The notes under the pieces: generated by a model
Seen by the model: only the letters and a program-made list of their open reading frames with translations
Told to the model about the DNA's origin: nothing
Database searches by the model: none
Translations under genes and position numbers: made by a program
Source of the DNA: Capitulum mitella
Lineage: Eukaryota; Arthropoda; Thecostraca; Pollicipedomorpha; Pollicipedidae
Assembly: GCA_030062745.1 (NCBI GenBank)
Contig: CP099848.1
Span: 19,145,081-19,209,080, forward strand
DNA: 64,000 nt
Reading direction: 5' to 3'
In this document: piece by piece, positions 23,181 to 34,930 of the stretch
Layout of the letters: every line of letters begins with the position of its first letter
How positions within the stretch are numbered: the stretch's first letter is position 1

Positions 23181-26059
23181 TTGTCGTGGAAGATTTCGGG
23201 TAAGGCCGGTGCATGACGTGTTTTTGTTTTTTGTTTTTTTTTTTTTGTACGACATAAATAGGCCCTTGGACTTAGGTTGATTATTTCTAGTCCTTCCGGC
23301 GGGTCTACTTAACTTGGATGCAACGATGGGCCCAAAAACGGAAACGAAGTTCCAGCAACCAAAGGGATTTGGAATGAGGATGGATTTTGAGCCCAAGCTT
23401 GAAGGAGGCGAGGCGACAGTTTTAAGGAGGGATCTTGGTTACTAGCATTTACAAAGACGGTAATCCTGTTAGGTGTCAAGCGGGCCCTTGAAGCTGACAT
23501 TGGCAACGTTACTGAAAAAACAGACATCAGTCAGGATACTGCATGAAACATGAACTTCAGGAATCCGAAATCAGCGCCTGCGTGGAACAAAAATTTTTTG
23601 AAATATTTTTTCACCAAAAGACCAGATTGTTCACAAAACAAAGAGGTGTCCGGTAAATAAACTTTGATGAGAAGAATCATCACAAAAATAAGGCACACAG
23701 TGAACTATAAAATGGCGGCGCAGATGACACAACAGAAAGAGCCAAAAACACAAACATAACACATGAGACTAACGCACTGGCACGGCACACAAAAAAAGGA
23801 AACAGGCCTACTTAAAATTTGGGTTTTCCTCCAAATAGCGCAGACTGATATCTTTCCACAATTTTTTCGACAGTTTTTCCGAGAGCAATAACCCGATCAG
23901 TATGAAAACAAATGCTCAGTGAAGTATGAAAACCAGTAAACGTAACATCATCATTTTTGTTTGAAATTGCACATGCTGTTTATCTGTCAACAATAGTGGA
24001 TTTAAAACCAACAGTTTCTCGGAGAACACAAGTCCCAATAGAACATTGCACATGATGAGTGTCATACTGGTTAATCTTACCCGGTGTTTGATAATACTGA
24101 ATATACTAATTAACAACATCGTAACAGTTGTGCACAAGCAAAATCAATGCGCTACAGCATCGTCCATACCGCAGTATTTACACACACATGAAAATAAGTA
24201 TTTTGTGAGCATAAAGAAATCGTTCAGTGGGTATACTCGACAATAATTTGGGACTGTAGAAACTGCAAATGTGTGGAGATACAAAAGTAATAGGACATGC
24301 AAAGGACTTTGACCAACCATTGGGAGGTAAACCAGAGTTCTCCCAAAGCCCTAGTGCTTTCTATTTTATGAAACGTTATAAAACTTGCCGAAAGAATATG
24401 GTGATGAGCTCATTTAATCCTCGTCTCACAAGGCAGGCGAGGATTAAATCCACCCTCTCGGCATTTTGTCTATTTCTCCGCGATAACGCAGAGCAGCAGC
24501 ATGATGTTGCTTTAATTCTATGCCGATTTCGGGTCACTGTATGTCAAACATACATAAATTCATTTTCCATGGCATCCTCACGAATATGGCTGGTTTTCGA
24601 AAAAAAACAAGGCATGGTTTGCTCAGCAAAAGTCATAAAGTGTCCTCAACACCAATGAAGATGTGCTTAGTACTCATAATCTTCCATGATATTCCGACGT
24701 CCATGCGAGTTCAATAGCCTGATGCGTCCTTCTTGGTTGCTATAAATATTTCTGATATGATAGGAACTACACAAACGGTTCATACCAACTTACTTGTCCT
24801 ACACAAAGAAGTATCATTTGGTCAAGTCATATCTGTCCATTTTTGTGGCAATGTGTCACAGGCTCTAAAAACGCACGAATGTTCCTTTGAGAACTGGACT
24901 GTGTTTTATATCTGATTCGGTCCGGGACATTGCGCACTTAAAATAAGCGATGGAGCAGATTTAAGACATTGGTATATGACATGATGCAAGCACTGAACGA
25001 TGTTCTCTCTTAAAGTGCAATCAAGTGTTCCTTCCAGCCAGAAGAAAACCCCATTCTTACCGTCCCCGCCTGGACAAATTGCACGACATGCACGCTGAAC
25101 GACGTCGTCACATCACTTGCAACCAGAGATAGTCCGTCTGTACAAAAAGGTGTTCAGGTTGACCTTTCTAGCCTGCTTGACCTGGAATGCCGGGCTAAAA
25201 GAATACTAGGATACAAAAAAAACATAGATTTGAACTTCCTTGCGGAACGAAGTGAACACTCTGCCGTTCTTAGTTATAAAATACCAAGGAAAGGAAGAAT
25301 CCACTTCTTCGGTTATGTCTGGTCTAGGTCATGTAGAAGTTGCACGCTGATTAAGTATATGATATATCACCTCTCCTAGAGGGTAAACTGAAGCAACTGC
25401 AGTGTACCAGTGCGGGAAGCGTTCTCCAAGAAGCCCATCTGCAACGTCTGAATAAAAATAGTTATAAACGATGATATAATAACGACATAATGGTATAATA
25501 ATAGAAAAACGAAATAAAAGTGGGTGAAAAAAACGCTGTTCCGTAGACTACCGTCCCTGCCTGCCATTGTGTTCAGGAAACGAGAAACACTGGTATCACA
25601 CAAGACACCACCACCAGGTGTCGTGGAAACCACGATCCAAAACAAAAAAGTAGCACCAACGTTGAGTCGTGGTCCTCGGTCGCTTCCCGAAGCTTTTAGA
25701 AGACCCCTCGCCAATTCGAGGCTGACTGGATTGACTGCAAGGAAAAATATTGATCTTATACTGAGCAGTGTAAACTTGACATGTGTGAAGGGACGCTCCC
25801 TTTGGTTTACAATTGTAGCACTCGCTCACAATGACTTGGTAACTCTTTTTTTGGGGGGAGGGTATTCTCATGCACATTTTTGCAGGTCTTTTCCAGGTCT
25901 GTCATGATGTTAAAGGCAACTGTTGATCAGTAACGAAAGGGGTGCGCTAAGGCATTTTACGAGTTTAGACAATTTCTTGTGCACCCCTTTTGTCAACCCA
26001 TGAAGTGCGGTCAGCTGATGAAAAGAAACAGCACTGTACAGACCGGCTGAGCAGAGCAC
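23181..26059. other. Unassigned intergenic sequence
   Basis: AT-leaning. Frames at 25376-25714 (minus) and 25524-25907 (plus) overlap each other and show no domain. Contains the hairpin at 24412-24449. Confidence 0.35.
24412..24449. repeat. Perfect 12-bp hairpin
   Basis: ATTTAATCCTCG at 24412-24423 and CGAGGATTAAAT at 24438-24449 pair perfectly around a 14-base loop. Confidence 0.6.
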
Positions 26060-27031
26060 ATCACACATCATTGGATAAAACAGACAGGATGGGCTTCTTA
26101 AAAGCACGGTGTTTGCGAAGCTCCTTCACAGTCATCGGGAATAAGTTCCAGGTGGCGACGGAACGCAAAGGCACAGTTTCCCGCATTGGCGAGTCTGCGA
26201 GATGTAGGCGTATTGTGTAGTGAGCATAGCGTACGCACTGTACGCATTTTATGTATACATATTGTGCATGCATATTGTGTAGCGCAGATGAATGACCTCT
26301 CAGTCAGGTATTGCATGTTGTTGGATGCTAGTCAGCTTTCGGTGACCTTTGCAATGACATTCGTAAAGCTGACCGGCCTAAAATTACGAGGTGACGTCTG
26401 TTACTGGGCCTGTAAATCGGCACCAGCATCGCTGTTTCCAGCGAGCCGGGACCTCACCAGAAGTGACTGACTTATTAATGACGCGAACCACACGATGGCC
26501 ACAACAGGAAAGCAGCGCCGGACGAAAAACAGTCGGACACCATCGCTGCCGGTAACCTTGGAGTTATTCATCCTTTCCAGGGCATCGATGAGCTCCGGCA
26601 CCGTGGCCAGACGGACGGTGAATGCCAAGCTGCCTACGGTGGGTAGACGGGATGATAGCTGCTCTCCCCGCAGCACCGTCAGCTCGTGCGATGAGGCCTC
26701 TGACCTTCGCGAAGCACGAATTGGACTCATTCGCTGTAGCTGTGTTTGGCACACCATCGGACTCGGCGCACCGGCCGGAGCTGACAGAGGGGTTCCGCGA
26801 TGCCGCCCACATCTCTTCTGTAGCTGATGGCAAGTCCGTTCGGGCCCGTACGATTTGCTGCTCGAATTTGTTTCTTAGTGTGGCGTAACTATGCTAGCAG
26901 TGGTGCCAAGGGCATCTCTCTCCTTCCTAATACGTCTGAACCGTGTTGCAGGTCTATTTTCACCCATGTCCATGCCTAGGTCTCCAAAGACAATAGGGCC
27001 CGTAGCCCCACCTGCCACATCGGCAGCTACT
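26060..27031 (-). pseudogene. Decayed LINE (non-LTR retrotransposon) reverse transcriptase
   Basis: The minus strand across frames gives MNNSKVTGSDGV (RT motif usually K.xKAxGPDGI) near 26560, a following SGEVPAG-like stretch, and FRPVSFTNVIAKVTES near 26350 (usually YRPISLLxxxxKxxE). Upstream is a charged stretch RFRRIRKERDAL near 26930. Order and spacing fit the start of a LINE RT domain. Frameshifts and stops interrupt it; the catalytic FxDD region is not recognisable. The sequence stops exactly at the TTAA of the transposon at 27032, which has probably split the LINE. Clade not determinable. Confidence 0.6.
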
Positions 27032-27107
27032 TTAACCCGTCCCCGACTGGGGGGCAGTTGACTGCCCCCCCCCCTGAGGTTTTTCTCGGATTGCGAGAGA
27101 AAGAGAA

Positions 27108-27142
27108 CGCAATCCAAGAAAAAAAGTTTTTCTTGGATTGCG
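27108..27142. repeat. Perfect 16-bp inverted duplication inside copy A
   Basis: CGCAATCCAAGAAAAA at 27108-27123 and TTTTTCTTGGATTGCG at 27127-27142 pair around a 3-base loop. Copies B and C have only one such stretch. Confidence 0.8.
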
Positions 27143-27254
27143 AGCGTCCCTTCACACAAAAAAGAATATCACAGAGTCACGAAACTTTGTACCTTTTGCC
27201 TTATCAATTTTACATTTCGTGTCAAAATTTTGACCTCAGGTCAGACCAGGTGCC

Positions 27255-27266
27255 TGACCTAGGTCA
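27255..27266. promoter_or_regulatory. Everted nuclear-receptor half-sites TGACCTAGGTCA (copy A)
   Basis: A perfect palindrome of two AGGTCA cores placed back to back with zero spacing, followed by a further overlapping GGTCA. The same site occurs in copies B (38120-38131) and C (53866-53877). AGGTCA is the core bound by nuclear receptors; function here is untested. Confidence 0.35.
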
Positions 27267-28719
27267 GGTCAAACAGACCTATGTCAAAAAAACTTTAGCG
27301 CCCTCTAACTTTTTCCCAAAACAAGATATCTCAATAACACTTTCAGGGATTAGTGAACGTGATAGATATAACAAATCTGATATCTCAGATTTTTCGCAAT
27401 TTTCCGGGTCATTGACCTGAGGTCAAGCCCATTTTTAAGACATGTCGCCGTTTTTCGGAAATTGACGGAATATTTCATAACATTTTTAGTGTGGAGTGAA
27501 GCAGACATCTAGTTACCGTCATAGGGCAAAGTATCAATGGCTGCCAGCCATTGACCTGAGATCAGGTCACGAATAACTGTAGTGAGCCAAAATGTACCAC
27601 CGTCAAAATCGGCGATGAATTACTCAGAATGGGTAGAAAATGGCAGAACTAGCTTGCACAGACGTAAGTAATACCAGGAACCTCAAAAAAGCTTGAAAAA
27701 TCGCATGTTTTGGAAATAAATAGGCTCTCGCGGATAAAGCTCCGCAAGTTGTGTAGATTGATAACATATGAACTTTTCCCAAATTTAAGCATGAAAAACC
27801 ATCACAAGGACGACTAAGATCAATAAAATATACATAGATCGTCTTTTTTTGCAAAAATAAAGGAACGCAAAAATTAGTTCCCGTCAATTTGGTACCGCAT
27901 ACGGCAGCGGCGCACGCCTACAGCTACCGCGAGAAATGCCGTGTCTTTAACTCAACGTTTCGGCGCATATATTGAACAAATCTGGGAAATTAGACGTGTA
28001 TCGGCATCCGTGAACCTTTACTTGTGCTCTGGTGCCTTTACCTATGCGTTTGTAGTCACAGCCCTTGAGATTCAGGCCATTTCTCGGTCTCATGCAGTCG
28101 GCTATGAGAAAACATATATAGGGCGTAAAATTGCTTACATATTATCTAAAAGTAAAAATGAGACTAGTTTCGAGTTCTACTCGTCACAAGCTTTCCAACG
28201 GTATGCTTATTTTGATCGTGCGACCAACCGTTCGTGAGTTAGAGGGGGGCGGCCAACTCCCTCCCCATTCGCCCATGTTCGAAACGGACCGACGGTCGTG
28301 TACGGGTTAATAAAACAGATCCTGTTTCGAAGAGAGAGGTTCGAGTGGCACGACCGTGTGCTGTGACGACGGAGTTATTGGGATGCAGGATCTGGCAGAG
28401 CCAGAATGAGAGGAAGAATCTTATTTTTAATGTGACTTCAGTATCTGTTGAAATGTGGGAGATCACACCCCGTCATTGCTTGATGAACATGATAGCTTTT
28501 TGCCTAAAAGGGGCAGTATTTGATATATTTGGCTTATATGCTGTACCAATTTGGGGGAAAATTTACGTATCATGGGCATCATTTTTTTTATGAGTAGCCA
28601 TCTTTTGCTGCACCGTTAAAAAAGGACTCTCTTTGTGAGTTATCTTGAATTCAAGCCCATGTAAAAAAATTGTTCATGACGTCTCTAGCTGCAATCTTTA
28701 GTCCAAGGAACCAGCACAA

Positions 28720-28720
28720 G

Positions 28721-28770
<50 letters not shown>

Positions 28771-28771
28771 C
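28720..28771. repeat. (TA)n microsatellite with palindromic ends
   Basis: AGGAATATAT ... ATATTCCT: the TA tract is flanked by complementary AGGAA/TTCCT. Confidence 0.85.
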
Positions 28772-29029
28772 TAGAGTACGTTGAAAGAATGGGACATAAA
28801 AATGACTTGGAAACAAAATAACGCCTTTCAAACAGCTTTCCTGTTTTTTTATGAGAACTTATGATGACAATTACACGTGTTGAACTTAATACATTTTCAA
28901 AGCACATGCAACATTTGCCACACTGCATTTTACACACATTAAAGGTTTCGCCATTGCTAAACCTGATGAAAAATGCACCGCACGTCAAAAGAATGATTCA
29001 TGGTAATGATTAAGCTGTTTCGGAGGACA

Positions 29030-29174
29030 CATGATCATAAGGGTTTGGTCTTACAAGGAGCCCAATATTTCGGCACGACTTAAGGTTTCTTCGTCATTGG
29101 CCTCAGTAGTGAAGGCAGCTCAGGCCGTGCCGAAATATTTGGACTTCTTTTAAGATAAAACCATTATAATCACG
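29030..29174. repeat. Imperfect foldback with ~48-base arms
   Basis: Arm 29030-29077 (CATGATCATAAGGG ... ATATTTCGGCACG) is the imperfect reverse complement of 29126-29174 (CGTGCCGAAATAT ... ATTATAATCACG). The inner 13 bases match perfectly. Loop of ~48 bases. Confidence 0.75.
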
Positions 29175-29598
29175 TTTATTCTGAAAGAACTTGATCATCA
29201 CCTTCTTCATTACGGACTCATGTTTAGGGCACTGTTATCTACCTTTTGTATTCGGCTACAAAGTTCGTGCGAATTACATCAAAATTTTGTGCCTCGATGA
29301 ACAGTTGGAATGCTGAACTTGCAGCAAATATGCCAACATCCTGAAAAAACAATCATTTTTATTATCACAAACAACAATACACATACAAGATCGTCGTGGC
29401 CAAATCAATGTGATGTTGCGCATCGACGAATCCCTTCCAAACGTTGTTTTTTGTGGCAACAATTCTTCACTCGTAATTCCGCTGCCGAGAAAAGGATGTG
29501 GTTAATGCCATGTCCACTATGCTTCTGAAACACACAGATAAAGATGCAACACGGGAGCAGTGGTGCAATACACCACAGGTGCTGCACTAGGTGTATTG

Positions 29599-30919
29599 TC
29601 AACACGCGCGATGGAAGGGGGTTTCGCATTAACGCGCACTGGAAGGGATAGAGAAAAGTGCCCCCCCTCCAATCTCGGAAACGGAAAGAGTCACAAACAT
29701 GAAATTTTACGAGTAGGGTGGGACCATAAGGGTTTATATAGTGCGCAATTTCATGACCTTAAATTAATATCTTCAGGGTCTTATGGGGTCAAAAAGGTCA
29801 ACTTTGGGCACTTTCTCGACCCGTGAAGAAAATTTCGTACGGCTTTTCGAACGGAAAGGAAAAAAGGGTGAGTGTTCGAGCACAAAACGTGGACGACAAT
29901 TTCTATTCATTTTGCGTCTTGACTGGGCATTTCAGGTCGAGGTTATGTCAGGTTATTAACCAATGGCGTCATCTCTTCATTTTTTTGCAGATCAGATTTC
30001 GAGCAACACGGGGCAGCTTCAGTGTAAATAAGGGCGAAACTCATGTCTTTCGGCGTATTTTCAGTGAAAATAGTCAACACCGATACATTTAGTCATTTTC
30101 AGCGTTTCTAATTATGTATGTATGTGTATGTACATATGTATGTACTTATGAGCATCAGTGTGTCAACGTGTTTTTCCTGGGTATTTGAATGCATATTTCA
30201 TACAAATTGGTATATTGCAGAGCAAATCTGGACCACGTCACAAAATAGTTGCCCTTGCCCGTTCATGACCTTGACCAGAAATGACTCTGGTATATATGTA
30301 ATTCATGTGTGCACACGTGTTTTTATTAATGTCTTTGAATGCATATTTCATACAAATCGACACGTCGCAAAATGAACCTGGGCCAGGTCACATGGTATTT
30401 GATCTTGACTTTTAATGGCCTTGACCTTTAATTACCCTGGTATTTGTAAGCGTATCAGTGTTCGCACACGTGTTTTTATTAGGGTCTTTGAATGCGTATT
30501 TCATACAAGCCGACATGTTGTAAAGCAAATCTGGATCAAGTCACAAGCTGTTCAACCTTGACCTGTGATGACCTTGGCCCTTATTGATCCTGACTTTGGT
30601 CTTGGTACATCCATCACTTATGCCCAAATGACGTCGCGTGATTGTGCTCAAAGGGTAATCTTAGATAGAACGCTGGTTCTTTCACAAAGTTCCCATTTGT
30701 CAACGACAATCGTCGTTTTCGTTATGCTTGCCGAACTTCAAATGCTTGACACTTTAAAAATTTCCGGCCGATTTCCGATTTTTCTGCGTCACTCGACGAG
30801 TGATTCAGTTGCCATAAATATCACAACGTAGCAGCAACCAGCTCCGATCCGTTCTCGAGATATTCAGGAAAAACAAATGAGGGACACAGAAAGACCCTCC
30901 CTTCCAGCGCGTCTGTTAA
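29599..30919 (+). mobile_element. TTAA-type element, third family, with internal tandem repeats (copy I)
   Basis: The left end TCAACACGCGCGATGGAAGG and the reverse complement of the right end TTAACAGACGCGCTGGAAGG match at most positions (18 of 23 over the longer stretch), with TTAA at the right (30916-30919) and a decayed TCAA at the left. A second, internal copy of the terminal motif (TTAACGCGCACTGGAAGGG) starts at 29629. The interior holds three ~150-base tandem units with TGACC half-sites. No transposase frame. The outer boundary choice rests on better end-to-end match. Confidence 0.55.
30156..30605 (+). repeat. Three ~150-base imperfect tandem units
   Basis: Units starting near 30156, 30304 and 30456 share ACGTGTTTTT, GAATGCATATTTCATACAA, and then GTCACA and CTTGACC words; periods are 148 and 152 bases. 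Each carries two or more TGACC/GGTCA half-sites. Confidence 0.8.
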
Positions 30920-31159
30920 ATCACGATATATCATTTAGCTCGGAAAAATCGCATTGAAGCTTTTTTAATCTTAGTTGGGAAATTAAGGCGTCCAAAACGC
31001 TCGCTATCAGGACATCTGTATAATCTGAACGCAGTTTGCCACGTAACAGTTAAACAATTCAAAAAGTAGTAGAAAGCAGTTGACTTCGAATCACTCTCAC
31101 AGCTCCTACTAAACTCCAAAAATCGGCGGCGTTTCTTCTCACGAGGGTTAAGAGGATAC

Positions 31160-31620
31160 AGCGTTAAACAAGCAGCCATGACGCACTACGCCCGGACGCC
31201 GAGCCGGACGATCTCGCGGGGCGCCCAGTCGTCACAGTGGCGCCCGGCACCGCGGCGACACGGCGGCGGCGTCGTGACGCTGCTCCGTGACGACGGCGCG
31301 CCGGCGGCCGGCGGCGACGGCCCGACGGCGGCGGCCGGCCGCTATCTGGCGGCTCTCGTGCCGGCCGCCGCCGCCCGACGTGAGGTGAGTTACAGCCCGA
31401 TCAGCGGCGGCGTCTCCTTGACAAGGCCGCCGGCCGGCAGATGTCTGGGCCGGCGCGGCGTGACCACCCTCCCCCCCCCGTTGGTGAACGGCCGCCGCCT
31501 GACCGCGTCAGCCAGACACCCGGAGACGGATCTGCAGCGCCGCGGCGACGCTGTCGTGACGTCACTCGTGGCGCCCAACTTAATTCGACCGCCGTGATGG
31601 CGACGCTAAACTGAGTGTTC
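31160..31620. promoter_or_regulatory. CpG-rich island 5
   Basis: GC-rich with GGCCGGCC (31333), CAGATGTCTGGGCCGGC resembling a word in island 1, CCGATCAGCGGCGG resembling island 2, and a perfect CRE TGACGTCA at 31557-31564. A 139-codon plus-strand frame starts with an ATG at 31178, but composition explains it. Regulatory island by inference. Confidence 0.5.
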
Positions 31621-34499
31621 TGGGAGGATCTGATGTACCGTTGCGCACGACGCCTGTAAGCGGAAAACGAGACCGGACGGCGGACGTCCTTGTAGCCGTT
31701 TTTGTTCTGAGCACATTGTTGTTTCACATCTCTTCTGCTGCTTCTGTATCCGTATTTTATTGCGTGTTTGGATGCAGACTGTCAGATCTATGGAAAATTA
31801 TCCACCGATATGCTGCAGAAAATGACGCCTGCAATCTTCGTTTTTTGCATTTGACCGCATTTTCATCATACTCCTGCATACCATCCGTTTAGGCATTATT
31901 GTCCGATCTCGACGAAATACCGGAACGAACTAGTGGGCCACCAAAAATGTAACCAAAAATCTGAACCACCAAAATGAAAAAAATATTTCAAGTGGGCGGA
32001 ACAATCAACCGATGCTGCTAATGGTGAAAAGCAAGGCCAGCTGAAACGGAATTCGTAATATACTAAAGCACCATTTTCCGTTGTGGCCTCTGTGGGGCCG
32101 TCTATAAATTACGTAACGCTGAGGTGGGTGACAGTGGGGGAGTTGGCCAATGCTTGACAAACTGTTAAAAACGGGGAGGATGGGGTTTCGGCAAGACGTT
32201 ACGCAACACCACCACATCAAAGGAGAAAAAATGTTTGCAGTCTAGAAAGACCTAAAGGGCATCTCCTAACAAATTCTGGAACTCCAACTCCTGTTCATCA
32301 ACGCTAGTAAACTAAAATAAGTGATGCGTCATTTGAAATGTCAGGACAGATAAGCAGTGGGGAGATGTTGTTGGCTCAGTGTTACGTAATTTCGCAGGTC
32401 GGGGTTTGGCTTTCCGTTCCGAATTGTTGTCAGGACGCAGGACGACCCCAAAAAACACCGAAAAATACGTTACTTAATTTATGGGTGATCCACGGTGCTA
32501 ATGTTTTGGTAATGATATACAACCAGTTCTATTTCGGGATAAGCTGATTTAGCGATTACATCCAAATTGCATTACAGAGGTTTTATAGACATACTCATGA
32601 GTTCATACTTTACGCGAGAGACACTGAAACATTTTCCCAAAATGCATGTTATATTGTGTCTTGACGTTTGTCTCAGACTCTCTCAGTTTGCTTTTCCCCT
32701 GATTGTTGCATAACAGTACCTTAAGGTTATAGCTAGAATTCTGTTTCGGCTTGCCATCTGGCTGAGCGGTCGTTCATGGTGACTGATAACGCTGCATGAT
32801 ATGTGGTAATCCATCCACTAATCGGCATGAAAATTTTCGTTTTATCAGACATGTGGTTGCACTCAAGTCTGTTTTTAAGCACAGTGCGTTGTTGTTCTGT
32901 TACTTGACAGTTGGACCCGAAAAATGAAATTTAGAACAGCCTTTGTTAAATTCCTTTCGCAAGGTTTCAGATTTGGCTTAGTTTTGTTAAATCACGGAAT
33001 TATTGCGTCATTTTTGCGGGTTCCATGCATGGCGATTTTCAGTGTCTATTTTGTCTGACTATTCTGTCTTCTTCCGCAGACCGACAATATATGAGGGAGT
33101 CGTCTGCAGGAGACTTTCTGAAACTTTCCTTCCGAAGAAAATAATTAATATCTGAAAGGTCAGCAACTTTTTCAAGATATTGGAAGGTTGCTGATTTTTT
33201 CGCGTCTTTAAATGACCTATATCATTAGTCTCTGGGTCGTTATTACCGATTATTTTAGTGGTGATCATTTCTTTATTGTCGCAATCCACGGTATGCTGGG
33301 TGATGTGTCATTATAAGCCGTACTTTTAATCGTATAACTCCGTAATCAAACGACGTAGCACTGCCAAATTTTAGTACAACTCGGCAAATCCAATGTGCAC
33401 AACTGATAAAAAAATTGCCGACTTCATCTATGTTAACTTGACGTGTAAGCATGATGCCATTTTACGGTTAAGCCGTTTTTCAAGTTTGTTTGATCTTTAT
33501 CGCTACTCTGGTGCTCCTAGATGTCCAGCAATGTGCAGCAAGTTTACAATAGCTGAAGTATGTGTAGTTGCAGTTTTCGAAATTTGGCGTCAATATGCCC
33601 AAAAAAGCAACTTAGATGGACATTTGCAGATTTTGCGGTACAAAACACAGTTTTTAGGGGTCCCTTATAACATGTAGTTAGTGGGATTTTACGTGCCATA
33701 TCCAGCATACTTAAAATTAAGATATAAATGTCCTCTAGTATTCGCATGGTCTAGAATGATTTCTGTTACTATTTTTCTTAGAGAAACAGGCATTGGTATC
33801 TCATGCATACATTGGCAAGTTTTTCGGTATAATGATGTCTGTATTCTGCAGTTTGTACGGAAAAAACAGCACTTCCCAAATCGATCAGATATTAATCTTT
33901 GACGTGACCTGTGAATTGAGAAATAATATTAAGGTAAAAATGTGTAATAAACATGGTCGTATCACCAACGGTAATCGGTTACCTTTTGAAAAAGTCAGAT
34001 CGTTCCATTGCTTGTGGAGTGATTGAGAAGGGACGTCTGACATTTCAATTCCTACCGCAGCCAATGGAAAGGGGCAGCGTATGCCTACGAGTGCCGAATT
34101 AAACGAAAACACCACTGTGACTGTTTTCACAAAAATCTGAAAACTCTTCCCCCCTCTCTCTCTCCTCTCTCTCACCCTTAATTGAATGATTTGTAGCTGA
34201 ACGTTCTTACTTGTGGCCGAAGTTGATTTAGGCCATGGATGTATGATTCTGATTTGCCCTGATCACCTGTTCACTGCACAATATTTTATTCCGTGACGTG
34301 TGGAGGGCATCGCATAGGTACACAAGTTTAGTATCTCGCAAGCAGCAAAAATTAACTATTGATTGCCGTCGAAATAAATCCCTTTATTCCAATAGTTTGC
34401 GCTGACTATTAAAAGGATATCTGACCGAGATCTAAATTGCAAACATCTAGTTTTAAATGGTCCTGCCCTTCCGGCAAAGCACTATCGCAATCTCATTCA
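31621..34499. other. Unassigned intergenic sequence
   Basis: AT-leaning with short frames only; no repeat family recognised. Confidence 0.35.
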
Positions 34500-34930
34500 T
34501 ATTAATCAGGCCCCTACGTGGGGTGCCGGCCGCGAGTAGGAGCGGGCCGCTGCCTGTCCATGGTTGATAACATGGGGCCAGGAGCGCTCCCTTGCTTTAT
34601 GGCGCGACACCAATCGGTGCAGCCGGACCCATGCTGCGGTCATTCTCATTTCGCCCCACCCGGTTTTATGTCCGGCGACTCTCGGGTCGCAGCTCTCGGT
34701 CAACGAAGCCCGGCATCGAGCCGAATGCTCCCGCGACGGGGAGAGGCTCTGGGGCTTCACACCTGCTCAGAGCTTGAAAGCTTTCAAGTGGTACCATTTG
34801 AGCGGTGGCTGATAGTAATGCAATCGATTGCCTGGTGGCCACGATGAACAACGCCCACGCAGATGGCGCCACGTGTCTGCGCCAGTCAGGCCAGAGCAGA
34901 GCACTGCTGACTCCCTGAAAAACAACTCGT
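34500..34930. other. Moderately GC-rich block of unknown origin
   Basis: Sharper in G+C than its flanks but without the GGCCGGC words of the CpG islands. Overlapping frames on both strands (34506-34760 minus, 34518-34847 plus) are unrecognised. Could be a decayed retroelement or a transcribed repeat. Confidence 0.3.

Larger units (their letters stand above)
27032..28310 (+). mobile_element. TTAA element, main family, young subfamily (copy A)
   Basis: TTAA (27032-27035), then CCCGTCCCCGAC; the other end reads GTCGTGTACGGG then TTAA (28307-28310). The ends are 12-base inverted repeats with 10 matches between intact TTAA duplications. Just inside the left end, GGGGGGCAGT and ACTGCCCCCC form a hairpin; the right end has a comparable GGGGGGCGG / CTGCCCCCC pair. 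The interior includes TGACCTAGGTCA, other half-sites and a final ~300 bases with an open frame (27941-28237, no ATG). It is 63 bases longer than copy B because of an inverted duplication near 27108-27142. No transposase: non-autonomous. TTAA plus CCC ends point to piggyBac-type mobilisation (inference). Confidence 0.85.
28311..29598. other. Unassigned intergenic sequence
   Basis: The first ~150 bases could be the other half of the LINE split by copy A, but no motif proves it. Includes a TA microsatellite and a foldback, listed separately. Confidence 0.3.
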
